A stretch of 64,000 bases of DNA from Amycolatopsis xylanica (GCF_900107045.1 NZ_FNON01000005.1:1-64000), one strand, 5' to 3'. Positions 35,501 through 43,942 are shown, counted from the stretch's first letter. Numbers and translations: made by a program. Notes: a model not told the origin generated them from the letters alone.

Positions 35501-36560
35501 CGAAGCCGAAATCCTGGAGATGGGCGGGCAGGCGGCGCTCGACGAGTATCGGCAGGCCGTCGCCGACGCGAAGAAAGGCATCATCGACTGGCTCATCGAA
35601 AACGGTGGCCAGGTACTACTGGACGTCATCGGTGTCACGGACGCCAAGAAGTGTTTCGGTGAAGGCGACGTCGCGGCCTGCTTGTGGACCGTCGTCAACG
35701 TCGGTTCCCTCCTCGTGCTCGTCGCGAAACTTCCCGCGGTCAGCGCGGCGATCGGCAAGGTCGCGGCCGGGTTGGTCAAATTCCTCGAGGCTTCGGCCGC
35801 AGGCCGGAAAGTGCTCGAGAAGTTCGACAAGTTCATGGACTGGGTACGGCGGGCCAAGACCTGCAAGTGTTTCCCGGCCGGTACTCCGATCGCGACGGCC
35901 GACGGCGAGAAACCGATCGAACGCATCGCGCTGGGCGATCAGGTCTGGGCGAAGGATCTGCGCACCGGGCGGTCCCAGCAGCGGAAGGTGATCGGGCTTT
36001 TCCAGCGCCATGCGGACGAGCTGCTCACCATCGTCGCGGGAACCACGACGCTCGAGGTCACCCGGCAGCATCCGTTCTGGGTGCCCGGCCGGGGGTGGAC
36101 CGAGGCAGGCGCGCTCCGGCCGGGTGACGAGCTGCTGTCCCGCACCGGTGACAGGCCGGTCATCGCCACGATCACCGCTCGGACCGTGTCCACCACGGTC
36201 TACAACTTCGAGGTCGAGGGCGATCACAACTACTACATCACCGACGCCCAGCTTTTGGTGCACAACTGCGACATCGCCGAACAGGCTTGGAATCTCAACA
36301 ACACCGAGCAGAAACTCACGCACGTCATCGATGCGGAGAAACACGGCTTCGCCGACCTGGTCGCGAAGGCCGGAGGGCGAGAGCAGGCGCTGAAGCGGAT
36401 CGTGGACAGCCTGCACACGATCGACGATCTGCCGGCCAGCGGGGCGTTCGAGGTCCTCCGGACCATCGAAGGTGAAGTGGTTACGATCAGGGGCGCGGTC
36501 GTCAACGGCATTCCGAGGCTGGGCACGGCGTTCATCGCAGGCAAGTTCCCGGGAGGTTAG
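32505..36560 (+). CDS. Secreted Ala-rich polymorphic toxin with HINT domain, second paralogue
   Basis: 1351 residues from GTG 32505. This start aligns residue for residue with the signal peptide of the paralogue at 17150 and has GGGGG 8 nt upstream; ATG 32520 is possible. Signal peptide to about residue 28 (LAQPASA), PYREWDGTAGVP, ALF-type repeats, a rod of about 700 Ala-rich residues, and a hydrophobic linker (GSLLVLVAKLPAVSAAIGKV). A complete HINT domain follows (Cys1122 in CFPAGTPIAT, VTRQHPFWV, NFEVEGDHNYYI, His1253-Asn1254-Cys1255). The last 96 residues (KLTHVIDAEKHGFADLVAKA, FEVLRTIEGEVVTIRGAVVN) are unrelated to the other paralogue and to families I can name. A small gene follows 5 bp later. 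Confidence 0.82.
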   Translation: MGRKVMRRALVTSLAFAVFAGLAQPASAVPADVRAAVVSDAEPTAPRPMPPDPYREWDGTAGVPLWGDPRFRQIVADNAELAEDVEVREAATAALAAGGPAIMVFLDTGLDAAKKKADERKAETARRNRAAIEPLRGTGGPYLKAEVERVLAGTDVDRAQFLAYGRRIAEQRDAESGQTAQQRADENRARVQMLVGAGGPEVRKAAQLALAAGDAAIAEFLKSGYLTAAKADADAREQYLKDQEARDKAAEALSDLAKRSARANEARRNLLVAHGNGVRALERSANALISAAAEARKAAQILAANKAGGQHPVNAFDEVKTEVARQLGYARQAASDAQQASASAQVQANVLVETGLTYGTQWAQMAAGMADAARAAVSASETAQHAIDATAFTDQARNAQEEAERHAEEARQWRLHAEEHARAAGRIAEAARVQAEAAKDAAARTKTARQAAEAAEAQAWAAAERTRAARLTAEKEAAKAAAARATAERERANAAAARGRAEQQASVARAMRGEAEFQASIAAGARQHAEQQDGIAAGAETGARNEERNAAQARDRAYQAERDQRAAEARAAAMDAMAAASRGSGHETEARDAAAQAHVDADVAKGAAGAARGAANTATGAAAGARAAATEATRAAARARAAAQQAAAAAARANAAANKAEAEAAATHAAAQRSNSAAADATASESQAAEAARSAVELAERAASEAVQSLRSAERTREESDAASAEAVSAATQAKLAVEASLAARASSQAITDPANTAIRVVAPFSGADIDADFVILVANQAKAVGAEQAAAAQQRAAEALEASRLAAEAASRAAAEVKPAFDAAAAAAKSSADAARSAAEAQQAAAEAAADGAAARAAAARANQADAQARQDAILAWKAANAANSDAAIAGRAASAAENDAAAARSAASRAEADAAAARGAADRAETDAAAAQTAADSAQHHADNAAVAAKNAMNSAIDAGKAADRAEEAARKAAEEKRKQDAANSDGVTVPPLSAEDEAEILEMGGQAALDEYRQAVADAKKGIIDWLIENGGQVLLDVIGVTDAKKCFGEGDVAACLWTVVNVGSLLVLVAKLPAVSAAIGKVAAGLVKFLEASAAGRKVLEKFDKFMDWVRRAKTCKCFPAGTPIATADGEKPIERIALGDQVWAKDLRTGRSQQRKVIGLFQRHADELLTIVAGTTTLEVTRQHPFWVPGRGWTEAGALRPGDELLSRTGDRPVIATITARTVSTTVYNFEVEGDHNYYITDAQLLVHNCDIAEQAWNLNNTEQKLTHVIDAEKHGFADLVAKAGGREQALKRIVDSLHTIDDLPASGAFEVLRTIEGEVVTIRGAVVNGIPRLGTAFIAGKFPGG

Positions 36561-36565
36561 GGCTG

Positions 36566-36931
36566 ATGTCGATCTCGATCGATCCTCGCCCGTTGAGCCA
36601 AGCTGAACGCGATGTGCTGCACCGCGTTCTTTCGGAACGTTTCGACGGGCATGAGCAGCTGCTGGCTCAGGTTGACGAAGCCGAGGTCACGGCACTCTGG
36701 GACCACGGGTCGGTCAGTGTGGACCTGAGGGTTCCCGCCGCGCGGGGTGGTACTGCCCGTTCCGGGCCGATCCCGGTTCGCGCCCTGGTGAACGACGAAT
36801 CCGGCGATCTGCTGGGTGAAGTGCTCGTCTGGGTGAACGACGGCAAGCTGGCCGCGCTGGAGTACGCCTGGTACGGCGATGACATGCCGTCGAGCTGGCC
36901 GGATCCGGCGAACATCTCGACCTCGGGGTGA
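36566..36931 (+). CDS. Probable immunity protein for the second HINT toxin
   Basis: 121 residues, acidic and soluble, starting 5 bp after the toxin stop. It has an N-terminal helix (LSQAERDVLHRVLSERFDGH) followed by a beta-rich part (SVSVDLRVPAARGG, VRALVNDESGDLLGEVLVWV, LAALEYAWYGDDMPSSWPDP). Small acidic genes placed directly behind a polymorphic toxin normally encode the cognate immunity protein. The near-zero spacing implies co-translation. The family is not recognised, so the assignment rests on position, size and charge. Confidence 0.68.
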   Translation: MSISIDPRPLSQAERDVLHRVLSERFDGHEQLLAQVDEAEVTALWDHGSVSVDLRVPAARGGTARSGPIPVRALVNDESGDLLGEVLVWVNDGKLAALEYAWYGDDMPSSWPDPANISTSG

Positions 36932-36948
36932 GGCCGAGCCTGGGCGAG

Positions 36949-36984
36949 GTGAGGGGTGCTTTCAAGCGTGAAAGCGCCCCTCAC
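36949..36984. terminator. Bidirectional hairpin between immunity gene and kstR
   Basis: GTGAGGGGTGCTTT (36949-36962) pairs with AAAGCGCCCCTCAC (36971-36984) with one G-T pair. The right arm overlaps the kstR stop codon at 36981-36983. It lies between convergent genes. Confidence 0.75.
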
Positions 36985-37625
36985 TTGTCCTTGTCGAGTA
37001 GCAAGTGGACGGACAGCTCGAGCCGGTTCGCGACGTCGCTCGCGGTCGCGCGGCGCGTCACCCAGGCGACCAGGTTCGCCATCCAGACGTCGGCGATGAG
37101 GTGGAAGATGTCGCGGTCGGCCTCGGTGGGCTCGTCGATGCCCATCGCCTTGGCGAACATGTTCTCCATCAGGCGGCCGACCTGCTCGACCTCGGCGGCG
37201 GCCGTGGTGTCGGCGAACATGAAGGCGCGGACCATCGCCTCGGTGAGGTGCGGGTCGCGCTGCATGAGGCGGGTGTTGCGGCCGAGCACGAAGATCAGGC
37301 GTTCGCTGGGCGTCTCGCCGGGGATCGCCGAGCGCTCGATCTTCTCCTGCGCGCGCTCGAACTCGCGCGCGAGGCCGGAGACGAGCAGGTGGATCTTCGA
37401 GGGGAAGTAACGGTAGAGGGTGCCGAGCGCGACGTCGGCCTTCTCGGCGACCGCGCGCATCTGGACGGCGTCGTAGCCGCCCTTCGCGGCCAGCGCCAGC
37501 GTCGCGTCGATGATCCGGCGCCTGCGGTCGCGCTGGGCGGCGGAACCGAGCTCTTCGCTGTTCATCGTGCCCAGTGCGGTGGCGCGGCTCTTGGCCGGTG
37601 CGGGCGCCTTGGCCTTGCCTGCCAT
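36981..37625 (-). CDS. kstR: KstR-like TetR repressor of cholesterol catabolism
   Basis: 214 residues. After a basic, disordered start, the HTH RRRIIDATLALAAKGGYDAV, QMRAVAEKADVALGTLYRYF and PSKIHLLVSGLAREFERAQE is close to mycobacterial KstR. The C-terminal ligand domain also follows it (MQRDPHLTEAMVRAFMFADT, DVWMANLVAWVTRRATASDV). KstR represses sterol genes until a 3-oxo-cholestenoyl-CoA-type inducer binds. It is divergent from fadE34, with KstR-like boxes between them, and further boxes precede the igr-like, ksh and hsa operons here. ATG 37625 has GGGAGA upstream; ATG 37565 is an alternative. Confidence 0.9.
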   Translation of the reverse strand: MAGKAKAPAPAKSRATALGTMNSEELGSAAQRDRRRRIIDATLALAAKGGYDAVQMRAVAEKADVALGTLYRYFPSKIHLLVSGLAREFERAQEKIERSAIPGETPSERLIFVLGRNTRLMQRDPHLTEAMVRAFMFADTTAAAEVEQVGRLMENMFAKAMGIDEPTEADRDIFHLIADVWMANLVAWVTRRATASDVANRLELSVHLLLDKDK

Positions 37626-37643
37626 CGTGGGGTCTCCCTGATC

Positions 37644-37657
37644 CGGAACTTGTTCCT
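37644..37657. promoter_or_regulatory. Weak KstR-like box near the kstR start
   Basis: CGGAACTTGTTCCT holds the AACnnGTT core with a symmetric GGAAC/GTTCC arm, 18 bp upstream of the kstR ATG. It would suit autorepression. It departs from the outer T/A positions of the mycobacterial consensus. Confidence 0.5.
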
Positions 37658-37721
37658 CTTTCAGTCGGTAGCGTACCTAACTTCTTCCACGGTTCAAGCT
37701 CAGGGACACTCGCGCGAAAAC

Positions 37722-37735
37722 TGAAACACGTTCTA
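37722..37735. promoter_or_regulatory. KstR-like box upstream of fadE34
   Basis: TGAAACACGTTCTA fits TnnAACnnGTTnnA exactly and lies 34 bp upstream of the fadE34 start, in the kstR-fadE34 divergent region. Confidence 0.75.
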
Positions 37736-37769
37736 CAATGATCCTCTATCGCGGCGAAGGAGGATCAGC

Positions 37770-39785
37770 GTGCCGATCGCGATCACCGAGGAGCAGCGTG
37801 CGCTGGCCGAGTCGGTCACGGCGTGGGCCGGACGGGGCGGAACCTTCCGCGAGCTGGTCGACATCGGACTGTTCGGTCTCGCGCTGCCGGGTGAACCCGG
37901 TGGCGTCGCCGACGTCGCCGTCGGGATCGAGGCGGTCGCGGCCGCGCTGGCTCCCGGGCCGGTGCTGGGCACGGCGCTCGGGAATCTGCTGGCCGGGCGC
38001 GTGCTCGAGGGGCCGGTCGGGGTCGCGCTCGACGGCGAGCTGGTTGGCACGAGGTCCGCCGATGGCGGGTTGACGGTCTCCGGGCGCACGGGATTGGTGC
38101 TGGATGGTGGGCCGTCGGCGGCCAGCCTGCTTCCGGCCGAAGTGGACGGCCGGCGCGTGTGGTTCCTCGGGCCGCCGGTGGCAGCGGTCGAGTCGTTCGA
38201 TCTTTCCCGTGACTTCGGCCAGGGCGAGCTGACGGACTTCGTCGTGTCACCCGAATCAGTGATCACGGGTGTCGAGGAACTCGCTGTGACGCTGGCCGCC
38301 GCCGAGGCGTCGGGGGTGGCGCACTGGTGCGTGCGCACGGCCGCCGAATACGCCAAGGTGCGTGAGCAGTTCGGGCGTCCGATCGGGTCGTTCCAGGCGG
38401 TCAAGCACCTGTGCGCCGAGATGCTCTGCCGGGCCGAGGCGGCGTCCGCGCTGGCTTGGGACGCGGCGCGCGCGGCCGACGAAAACCCCGGCCAGCACGC
38501 GTTCGCCGCCGCTGTCGCGGGCGCCTCGGTGCTCGACGCGGCGGTCGAGAACGCCAAGGACTGCATCCAGGTGCTCGGCGGCATCGGCTTCACATGGGAG
38601 CACGAGGCACACCGGTATCTGCGGCGCGCGGTGTCGCTGCGGCAGTGGCTCGGCGGCTCGACACGCTGGCGGGTTCGCGCGGCTGAGCTCGCGCTGGCCG
38701 GTGAGCGGCGCACTTTGACCGTCGACGTCGGCGATACCGGCGAATTCCGTGCGGTCGCCGAGGAAATCGCGGCGCTGGAGCCCGGCGAGCAGCGGCGCAA
38801 GCTGGCCGAGACCGGGCTGCTCATGCCGCACTGGCCGAAGCCGTACGGGCTCGACGCTTCGCCGGCGCGTCAGCTGGCCGTCGACGCGGAACTCGCCCGC
38901 GCGGGCGTCCGGCGGCCGGATCTCGTGATCGGCGCGTGGGCGGTGCCGACCATCCTGGAGCACGGAACCGCCGCGCAACGGGACAGGTTCGCGGGGCCGA
39001 CGCTGACCGGTGAGCTCACCTGGTGCCAGCTGTTCAGTGAGCCGGACGCCGGTTCGGACCTCGCTTCCTTGCGTACCAAGGCGATTCGCGCCGACGGTGG
39101 CTGGCGGCTGTCCGGGCAGAAGGTGTGGACGTCGCTCGCGCGCGAGGCGGACTGGGCGATCTGCCTGGCCAGGACCGACCAGGAAGCAGCCAAGCACAAG
39201 GGAATCACGTACTTCCTCGTCGACATGCGCTCGCCGGGCATCGACATCCGGCCGCTGCGGGAGATCACCGGCGTCGCGCGGTTCAACGAGGTGTTCCTCG
39301 ACGACGTCTTCGTGCCGGACGACTGCGTGGTCGGCGAGGTGAACGGCGGCTGGCGGCTCGCGCGGACCACGCTGGCCAACGAGCGGGTCGCGATCGGCGG
39401 GGGACCGGCGGTCGGCGAAGGCGTGGAAACCTTGCTGGGTCAGGTTTTTTCACCTGATCAGGTGACTTCGGACCGGCTGGGCGGGCTGATCGCGGAGGGT
39501 CTCGCCGGGTCGTTGCTCGACCTCCGGATGACGCTGCTTGCCTTGGCAGGACAGGATCCCGGCCCCGCGTCGAGCGTGCGGAAGCTGCTCGGCGTCCAGC
39601 ATCGGCAGGCTGTCGCCGAGGCCGCGCTGGACCTGCGCGGACCCGGCGCGGTGGCCGTGGACGAGAAAACCTCGGCCGCACAACACGAATTCCTGCTCAG
39701 CCGGTGTTTGAGCATCGCGGGCGGCACGACCCAGGTCCTGCTGACACTGGCCGCCGAACGCCTGCTCGGCTTGCCCAGGCAGTAG
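37770..39785 (+). CDS. fadE34: Two-domain acyl-CoA dehydrogenase, FadE34-like
   Basis: 671 residues from GTG 37770, with AAGGAGG 7 nt upstream. Two acyl-CoA-dehydrogenase halves are fused. The first (1-310) holds VREQFGRPIGSFQAVKHLCA and QVLGGIGFTWEHEAHRYLRR. The second (about 330-671) holds ELTWCQLFSEPDAGSDLASL, RLSGQKVWTSLAREADWAIC and LSIAGGTTQVLLTLAAERLL. This duplicated layout is that of mycobacterial FadE34, which dehydrogenates the C5 side-chain steroid CoA ester (3-oxochol-4-en-24-oyl-CoA type). Its position next to kstR with a KstR box agrees with that role. Confidence 0.88.
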   Translation: MPIAITEEQRALAESVTAWAGRGGTFRELVDIGLFGLALPGEPGGVADVAVGIEAVAAALAPGPVLGTALGNLLAGRVLEGPVGVALDGELVGTRSADGGLTVSGRTGLVLDGGPSAASLLPAEVDGRRVWFLGPPVAAVESFDLSRDFGQGELTDFVVSPESVITGVEELAVTLAAAEASGVAHWCVRTAAEYAKVREQFGRPIGSFQAVKHLCAEMLCRAEAASALAWDAARAADENPGQHAFAAAVAGASVLDAAVENAKDCIQVLGGIGFTWEHEAHRYLRRAVSLRQWLGGSTRWRVRAAELALAGERRTLTVDVGDTGEFRAVAEEIAALEPGEQRRKLAETGLLMPHWPKPYGLDASPARQLAVDAELARAGVRRPDLVIGAWAVPTILEHGTAAQRDRFAGPTLTGELTWCQLFSEPDAGSDLASLRTKAIRADGGWRLSGQKVWTSLAREADWAICLARTDQEAAKHKGITYFLVDMRSPGIDIRPLREITGVARFNEVFLDDVFVPDDCVVGEVNGGWRLARTTLANERVAIGGGPAVGEGVETLLGQVFSPDQVTSDRLGGLIAEGLAGSLLDLRMTLLALAGQDPGPASSVRKLLGVQHRQAVAEAALDLRGPGAVAVDEKTSAAQHEFLLSRCLSIAGGTTQVLLTLAAERLLGLPRQ

Positions 39786-39826
39786 CCGATCCAAAACTGT
39801 CGGTGCCCGGGTCTAGCGTCCTGTGC

Positions 39827-42487
39827 ATGGAAATCACCGAGCACACCCAGGCCACCTACGTTCCCTCCGAGCCCCCGCGGGACGGCGTACTCGCGCTGTG
39901 GGGAGACGCACACGGCGACACCCCGATCGAACTGCTGGTGACAGCGGGGAGAGCGCCGGTACGCACCAAGGTCGAGGCGAGAGTCGTCTCGATGGCGAGC
40001 GCCATTCCCCGGCTGCTGACGGCCGATCCGCGGGCGAGCCCGACAGTGGCCGCCTGGTCGGCCGCCGTCACGGCTGGCGTCGACCTCGTCTCGCGGGGGC
40101 GGCTGATCCCCGCGCGCCCGCCCGATGGCGATGGCTGGCGTGCCGGCCCGCTCGACGCGGACGATGAGGCGCGCCTGCGTGAGCTGGCCGCCGCGCTGCC
40201 GCCGGAGGCGCACGCGCTCGCGCTGTCGGGGCTGAAGCGGCCGCGGCTGCACTCGCCCGAGGCGCTGGTCCGCGCGTTGTGGGACGCGACGGCCGACGTG
40301 CTGGCGCGCGGGCTGTCCCCGGACGGCATCGCGGGCCCGCCGGGCGGCGCCGAGCTGCTGCTGCGCGTCGAGCCGAGGGAGGCGTTCGACGCGGACGGCA
40401 TGCCCGGCTTCAAGGTCTGGGCCGTGCCCATGCTCCGCAGCCTCGCGGACTCGAGCCTCGTCGCCGACGCGCCGGAGATCCGCCGCATGCCGGACGAGGT
40501 GGGCCGCCGGTTCGGCGGCCAGGTGGAGACGCAGCTGCTGCTGGGCGTCCGGCGCGGCGCCCGGGTCTGGCCGCCGCTGGGCCGGGTCCAGGACGAGCCG
40601 GACGAGTTCGCGCTGACCGACGACGAGGTGTCGCACCTGCTGGCCTATGGCGGGCGCGCGCTCGACGAAATCGGCATCACCGTGCTCTGGCCCGAGGCGT
40701 TGTTCACCCGGATGAAGGCGAAGGCGGGGGTGGAGTCGCCCAGGCCGGATTCCGCGGCCACGTTCACGCTGAAGGATCTGCTGGAGTTCAAGTGGCAGGT
40801 GAGCCTGGGCGACGAGGTGCTGACCGAGGACGAGGTCTCGATGCTGGCGGAGGCCAAGCGGCCGATCGTCCGGCTCCGCGGCAAGTGGATCAAGGCGGAC
40901 GGCGCGCTGCTCGCCAAGCTCAGGCGCCCGAAGCGGGCACTGACCGGATCAGAGGCGCTGGGCGCGGCGCTCACCGGGAAGCTGGAGCTCGAAGGCGAGG
41001 AGATCGCGTTCGCGCCGTCGCCGGTGCTGACCGGGCTGGCCGAGCGCATCACGTCCACAATGGACGATCCGGTGGAGCCGTCGCCGCGGTTGCTGGCGAC
41101 ACTGCGCCCGTATCAGCGCGCGGGCCTCACCTGGCTCGCCAAGATGACCGAGCTCGGGCTCGGCGCCTGCCTCGCCGACGACATGGGCCTGGGCAAGACG
41201 GTCCAGCTGATCGCGCTGCACCTGCACCGCGAAGCGCTCGCCGCCGGTCCGACGCTCGTGGTCTGCCCGACCTCGCTGCTGGGCAACTGGGAGCGTGAGA
41301 TCGCCAGGTTCGCGCCTTCGGTGCCGGTGCGCCGGTTCCACGGTGGCGCCCGCAACCTGGACGACCTGTCCCCAGGTGAGATCGTGCTCGCGACGTACGG
41401 CGTGGCGCGGCGTGACAAGGCGCTCGCCGCGCTCAAGTGGGGGCTCGTCGCCGCGGACGAGGCCCAGCACGTGAAGAACCCGAAGTCCGCGACGGCGAAG
41501 GCGTTGCGCCGCATCGAATCGGACGCGCGGGTCGCGTTGACCGGCACCCCGATGGAGAACCGGCTGGCCGAGCTGTGGTCGATACTGGACTGGACGACGC
41601 CGGGCCTGCTCGGCACGCTCGACCATTTCCGCCGGACGGTCGCCAAACCCATCGAGCGGAACCGCGACAAGGCGGCCACCGAGCGCCTGGCCACCCTGGT
41701 CCGCCCGTTCCTGTTGCGGCGCAAGAAAACCGACCCGGACATCGCGCCGGAACTGCCGAGCAAGACCGAGACCGACACCTACGTCCCGCTGTCGGCCGAG
41801 CAGGCGACGCTGTACGAGGCCGTGGTCCGCGAAAGCATGGAAGCGATCCAGGACATGAGCGGGATAGAACGCCGCGGCGAGGTGTTCAAGCTGCTCACCG
41901 CGCTCAAGCAGATCTGCAACCATCCGGCCCAGTTCCTCAAGGAGCAGGGCCCGGTCACCGGCCGGTCCGGCAAGCTCGCCGCCTTCGACGAGCTGCTGGA
42001 CATCATCCTCGACGAAGGCGAAAGCGTCCTGGTGTTCAGCCAGTACGTCCAGCTCCTGCACCTGCTGGAGACCCGCCTTGCCGACCGGGGCATCCCGTCC
42101 GCGATGCTCACCGGCGCGAGCAGCCCGGCCGAGCGTGACGACATGGTCCGCCGGTTCCAGGCAGGCGAGTTCCCGGTCTTCCTGTTGTCGCTCAAGGCGG
42201 GCGGCGTCGGCCTCAACCTGACCAAGGCCACCCAGGTCATCCACTTCGACCGCTGGTGGAACCCGGCCGTCGAAGACCAGGCCACCGACCGTGCCTTCCG
42301 CATCGGCCAAGACCACCCCGTCCTCGTCCACCGCCTCATCACGGAGGGAACCCTCGAAGAACGCATAGCCGAGATGGTCGAAGCCAAACGCGGCCTCGCC
42401 GAGTCCGTGGTCGGCTCGGGCGAAACCTGGATCTCCGAACTCTCCAACGACGAACTCGCCGACCTCGTCCGCCTCGGCTCCCGCTAG
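39827..42487 (+). CDS. SNF2/SWI2-type DEAD-like helicase
   Basis: 886 residues from ATG 39827. The N-terminal 400 residues form the bacterial SNF2-associated domain. The helicase core follows: LRPYQRAGLTWLAKMTELGL, ADDMGLGKTVQLIALHL (motif I), motif II DEAQ in LVAADEAQHVKNPKSATAKA, LTGTPMENRLAELWSILDW, and C-terminal lobe motifs LVFSQYVQLLHLLETRLADR, LKAGGVGLNLTKATQVIHFD and ATDRAFRIGQ. It is an ATP-driven double-strand DNA translocase, likely in DNA repair or nucleoprotein remodelling. Nothing links it to steroid catabolism. A dispersed palindrome (42500-42541) follows. Confidence 0.93.
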   Translation: MEITEHTQATYVPSEPPRDGVLALWGDAHGDTPIELLVTAGRAPVRTKVEARVVSMASAIPRLLTADPRASPTVAAWSAAVTAGVDLVSRGRLIPARPPDGDGWRAGPLDADDEARLRELAAALPPEAHALALSGLKRPRLHSPEALVRALWDATADVLARGLSPDGIAGPPGGAELLLRVEPREAFDADGMPGFKVWAVPMLRSLADSSLVADAPEIRRMPDEVGRRFGGQVETQLLLGVRRGARVWPPLGRVQDEPDEFALTDDEVSHLLAYGGRALDEIGITVLWPEALFTRMKAKAGVESPRPDSAATFTLKDLLEFKWQVSLGDEVLTEDEVSMLAEAKRPIVRLRGKWIKADGALLAKLRRPKRALTGSEALGAALTGKLELEGEEIAFAPSPVLTGLAERITSTMDDPVEPSPRLLATLRPYQRAGLTWLAKMTELGLGACLADDMGLGKTVQLIALHLHREALAAGPTLVVCPTSLLGNWEREIARFAPSVPVRRFHGGARNLDDLSPGEIVLATYGVARRDKALAALKWGLVAADEAQHVKNPKSATAKALRRIESDARVALTGTPMENRLAELWSILDWTTPGLLGTLDHFRRTVAKPIERNRDKAATERLATLVRPFLLRRKKTDPDIAPELPSKTETDTYVPLSAEQATLYEAVVRESMEAIQDMSGIERRGEVFKLLTALKQICNHPAQFLKEQGPVTGRSGKLAAFDELLDIILDEGESVLVFSQYVQLLHLLETRLADRGIPSAMLTGASSPAERDDMVRRFQAGEFPVFLLSLKAGGVGLNLTKATQVIHFDRWWNPAVEDQATDRAFRIGQDHPVLVHRLITEGTLEERIAEMVEAKRGLAESVVGSGETWISELSNDELADLVRLGSR

Positions 42488-42499
42488 CCCCGCGGAGGT

Positions 42500-42541
42500 C
42501 GTGAGTGTTTTGGCCGGTTAGAACCGGCCGTGCCACTCACG
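42500..42541. repeat. 42-bp dispersed palindrome, copy 3
   Basis: The same element as at 14957, here between convergent helicase and esterase genes. Its symmetry extends outward with GGAGGT/ACCTCC to 42494-42547. Its position 8 bp from the esterase stop supports use as a two-way terminator. Confidence 0.85.
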
Positions 42542-42549
42542 ACCTCCGG

Positions 42550-43782
42550 CTAGGGCTTGCGCCAGGTGTGGTGGCTCCACGAAAGGAACCGCTCCACCCC
42601 GCGCACGACGGCGGCGCTGCGGATGGAGGGGAAGATGTCGAAGGCGTGCTGAGCGCCGGGGATCTCGGCGTAGGCGACCGGGTTCTGGGAGGCCGCGCGG
42701 AGGCGGCGGACGAACTCGCGGGCTTCGCGGACCGGGACGAGGGAGTCGCGCTCGCCGTGGACGACGAAGAACGGGGGTGCCTTGTCGGTGATGCGATCCA
42801 GGGGTGAGGCCGCGACGTAGGCGTCGAGGTGCTCGACGGGGTCGTGGCCGGTTTCGAAGACGTAGCGGGAGATGAGGTTCTTGAGCCTGGCCGTGGAGGA
42901 ACGCTCGCCCGTGGTGGCCGCGAAGTCGTAGACGCCGTAGTGGGGGACGCAGGCCTGGACACTGGTGTCCTGGTCGGCGAAGCCGGGCTGCAGTGCCGCG
43001 TCGTTCTGGGTCAGCGCGAGCAGGGCGGCGAGGTGGCCACCCGCGGAACCGCCGGTCACGGCGAGGAAGGACGGGTCGCCGCCGTAGGTGTGGATGTTCT
43101 CGCGGATCCAGCCGATCGCGCGCTTGGCGGCGATGATGTGCTGGGGCCAGCGGGCCGCCGGGGAGAGGGGGTAGTTGATCGCGACGCAGATCCAGCCGCG
43201 TTCGGCCATGTGCATCATCAGGGGCAGGCCTTGCTGCTCCTTGTTGCCGATCACCCACGCGCCGCCGTGCACCTGCAGCAGCACCGGCCTGCCCTCGACG
43301 GGCTCGCGGGGGTAGTAGACGTCGAGCATGAAGCGGCGGCCGCCGGGGGCGTAGGCGACGTCGTGGTGACGGCGGACGTTGGCGTTGCGGACGCGGAACG
43401 GGAGCGCGAGCTGGGCGAGGGTGGTCCCGAGGTCGGTGGCGGGCTCGAGGCCGTCGAGGTAGTCGGGGCCGAGGCCTTCCGCAAGGGCCGCGTCCATCAC
43501 CTCGCCCGCGCGGCGGGAGCCGGTGATGAGGGCGGCCAGGCCCGCCGCGGTGAGGCCCGCCATCGCCAGGCCGATCTTGTCGCCGCGGGTGCGGGCGCCG
43601 TGGCGGGCGAGGTGGGCCGCCGTGTCGACGGCGGTGAGCGCGAGCAGCTGGGGCGCCAGTTCGCCGGTCAGCCAGCCCGCGAAGAAGGCGGGGAACGCCA
43701 AGGGCTCGCCGGGGATCGGGCGCAGCGCGTTGGCGGTGAGGCCGAGTTGGATCGCCCGGCGGGTGACGAAGTTCGGCTTCAT
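42550..43782 (-). CDS. HSL-type alpha/beta-hydrolase (esterase/lipase)
   Basis: 410 residues. A long hydrophobic N-terminal part (FPAFFAGWLTGELAPQLLAL, IGLAMAGLTAAGLAALITGS) suggests membrane association. The catalytic domain (about 140-410) shows the oxyanion motif QVHGGAWVIGNKEQQGLPLM, nucleophile VTGGSAGGHLAALLAL, and later VVHGERDSLVPVREAREF and PGAQHAFDIFPS for Asp and His. It resembles the actinobacterial Lip esterases that hydrolyse acyl esters. With the WS/DGAT gene beside it, storage lipid or steryl ester turnover is a reasonable inference. Confidence 0.88.
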   Translation of the reverse strand: MKPNFVTRRAIQLGLTANALRPIPGEPLAFPAFFAGWLTGELAPQLLALTAVDTAAHLARHGARTRGDKIGLAMAGLTAAGLAALITGSRRAGEVMDAALAEGLGPDYLDGLEPATDLGTTLAQLALPFRVRNANVRRHHDVAYAPGGRRFMLDVYYPREPVEGRPVLLQVHGGAWVIGNKEQQGLPLMMHMAERGWICVAINYPLSPAARWPQHIIAAKRAIGWIRENIHTYGGDPSFLAVTGGSAGGHLAALLALTQNDAALQPGFADQDTSVQACVPHYGVYDFAATTGERSSTARLKNLISRYVFETGHDPVEHLDAYVAASPLDRITDKAPPFFVVHGERDSLVPVREAREFVRRLRAASQNPVAYAEIPGAQHAFDIFPSIRSAAVVRGVERFLSWSHHTWRKP

Positions 43783-43942
43783 GACGAAAGGCTACAAGCC
43801 GATCACTGGCCGGATCCAGCGCGATCACCACCGTGCGGGCGCTCGGTGAGCGGGACCGTCACTCGGCGTACTCGAATGGCCGCGAGCTTCACCCCGAAGA
43901 CCTCTCCCGGACAGGTGTACTGGTTCGCCTACGCTGGGTGCC

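Noticed and set aside
39827..42487. SNF2 helicase as part of a phage-defence system
   Set aside because: No nuclease, methylase or other defence partner is adjacent. It is flanked by fadE34 and an esterase and resembles the widespread stand-alone bacterial SNF2 proteins.
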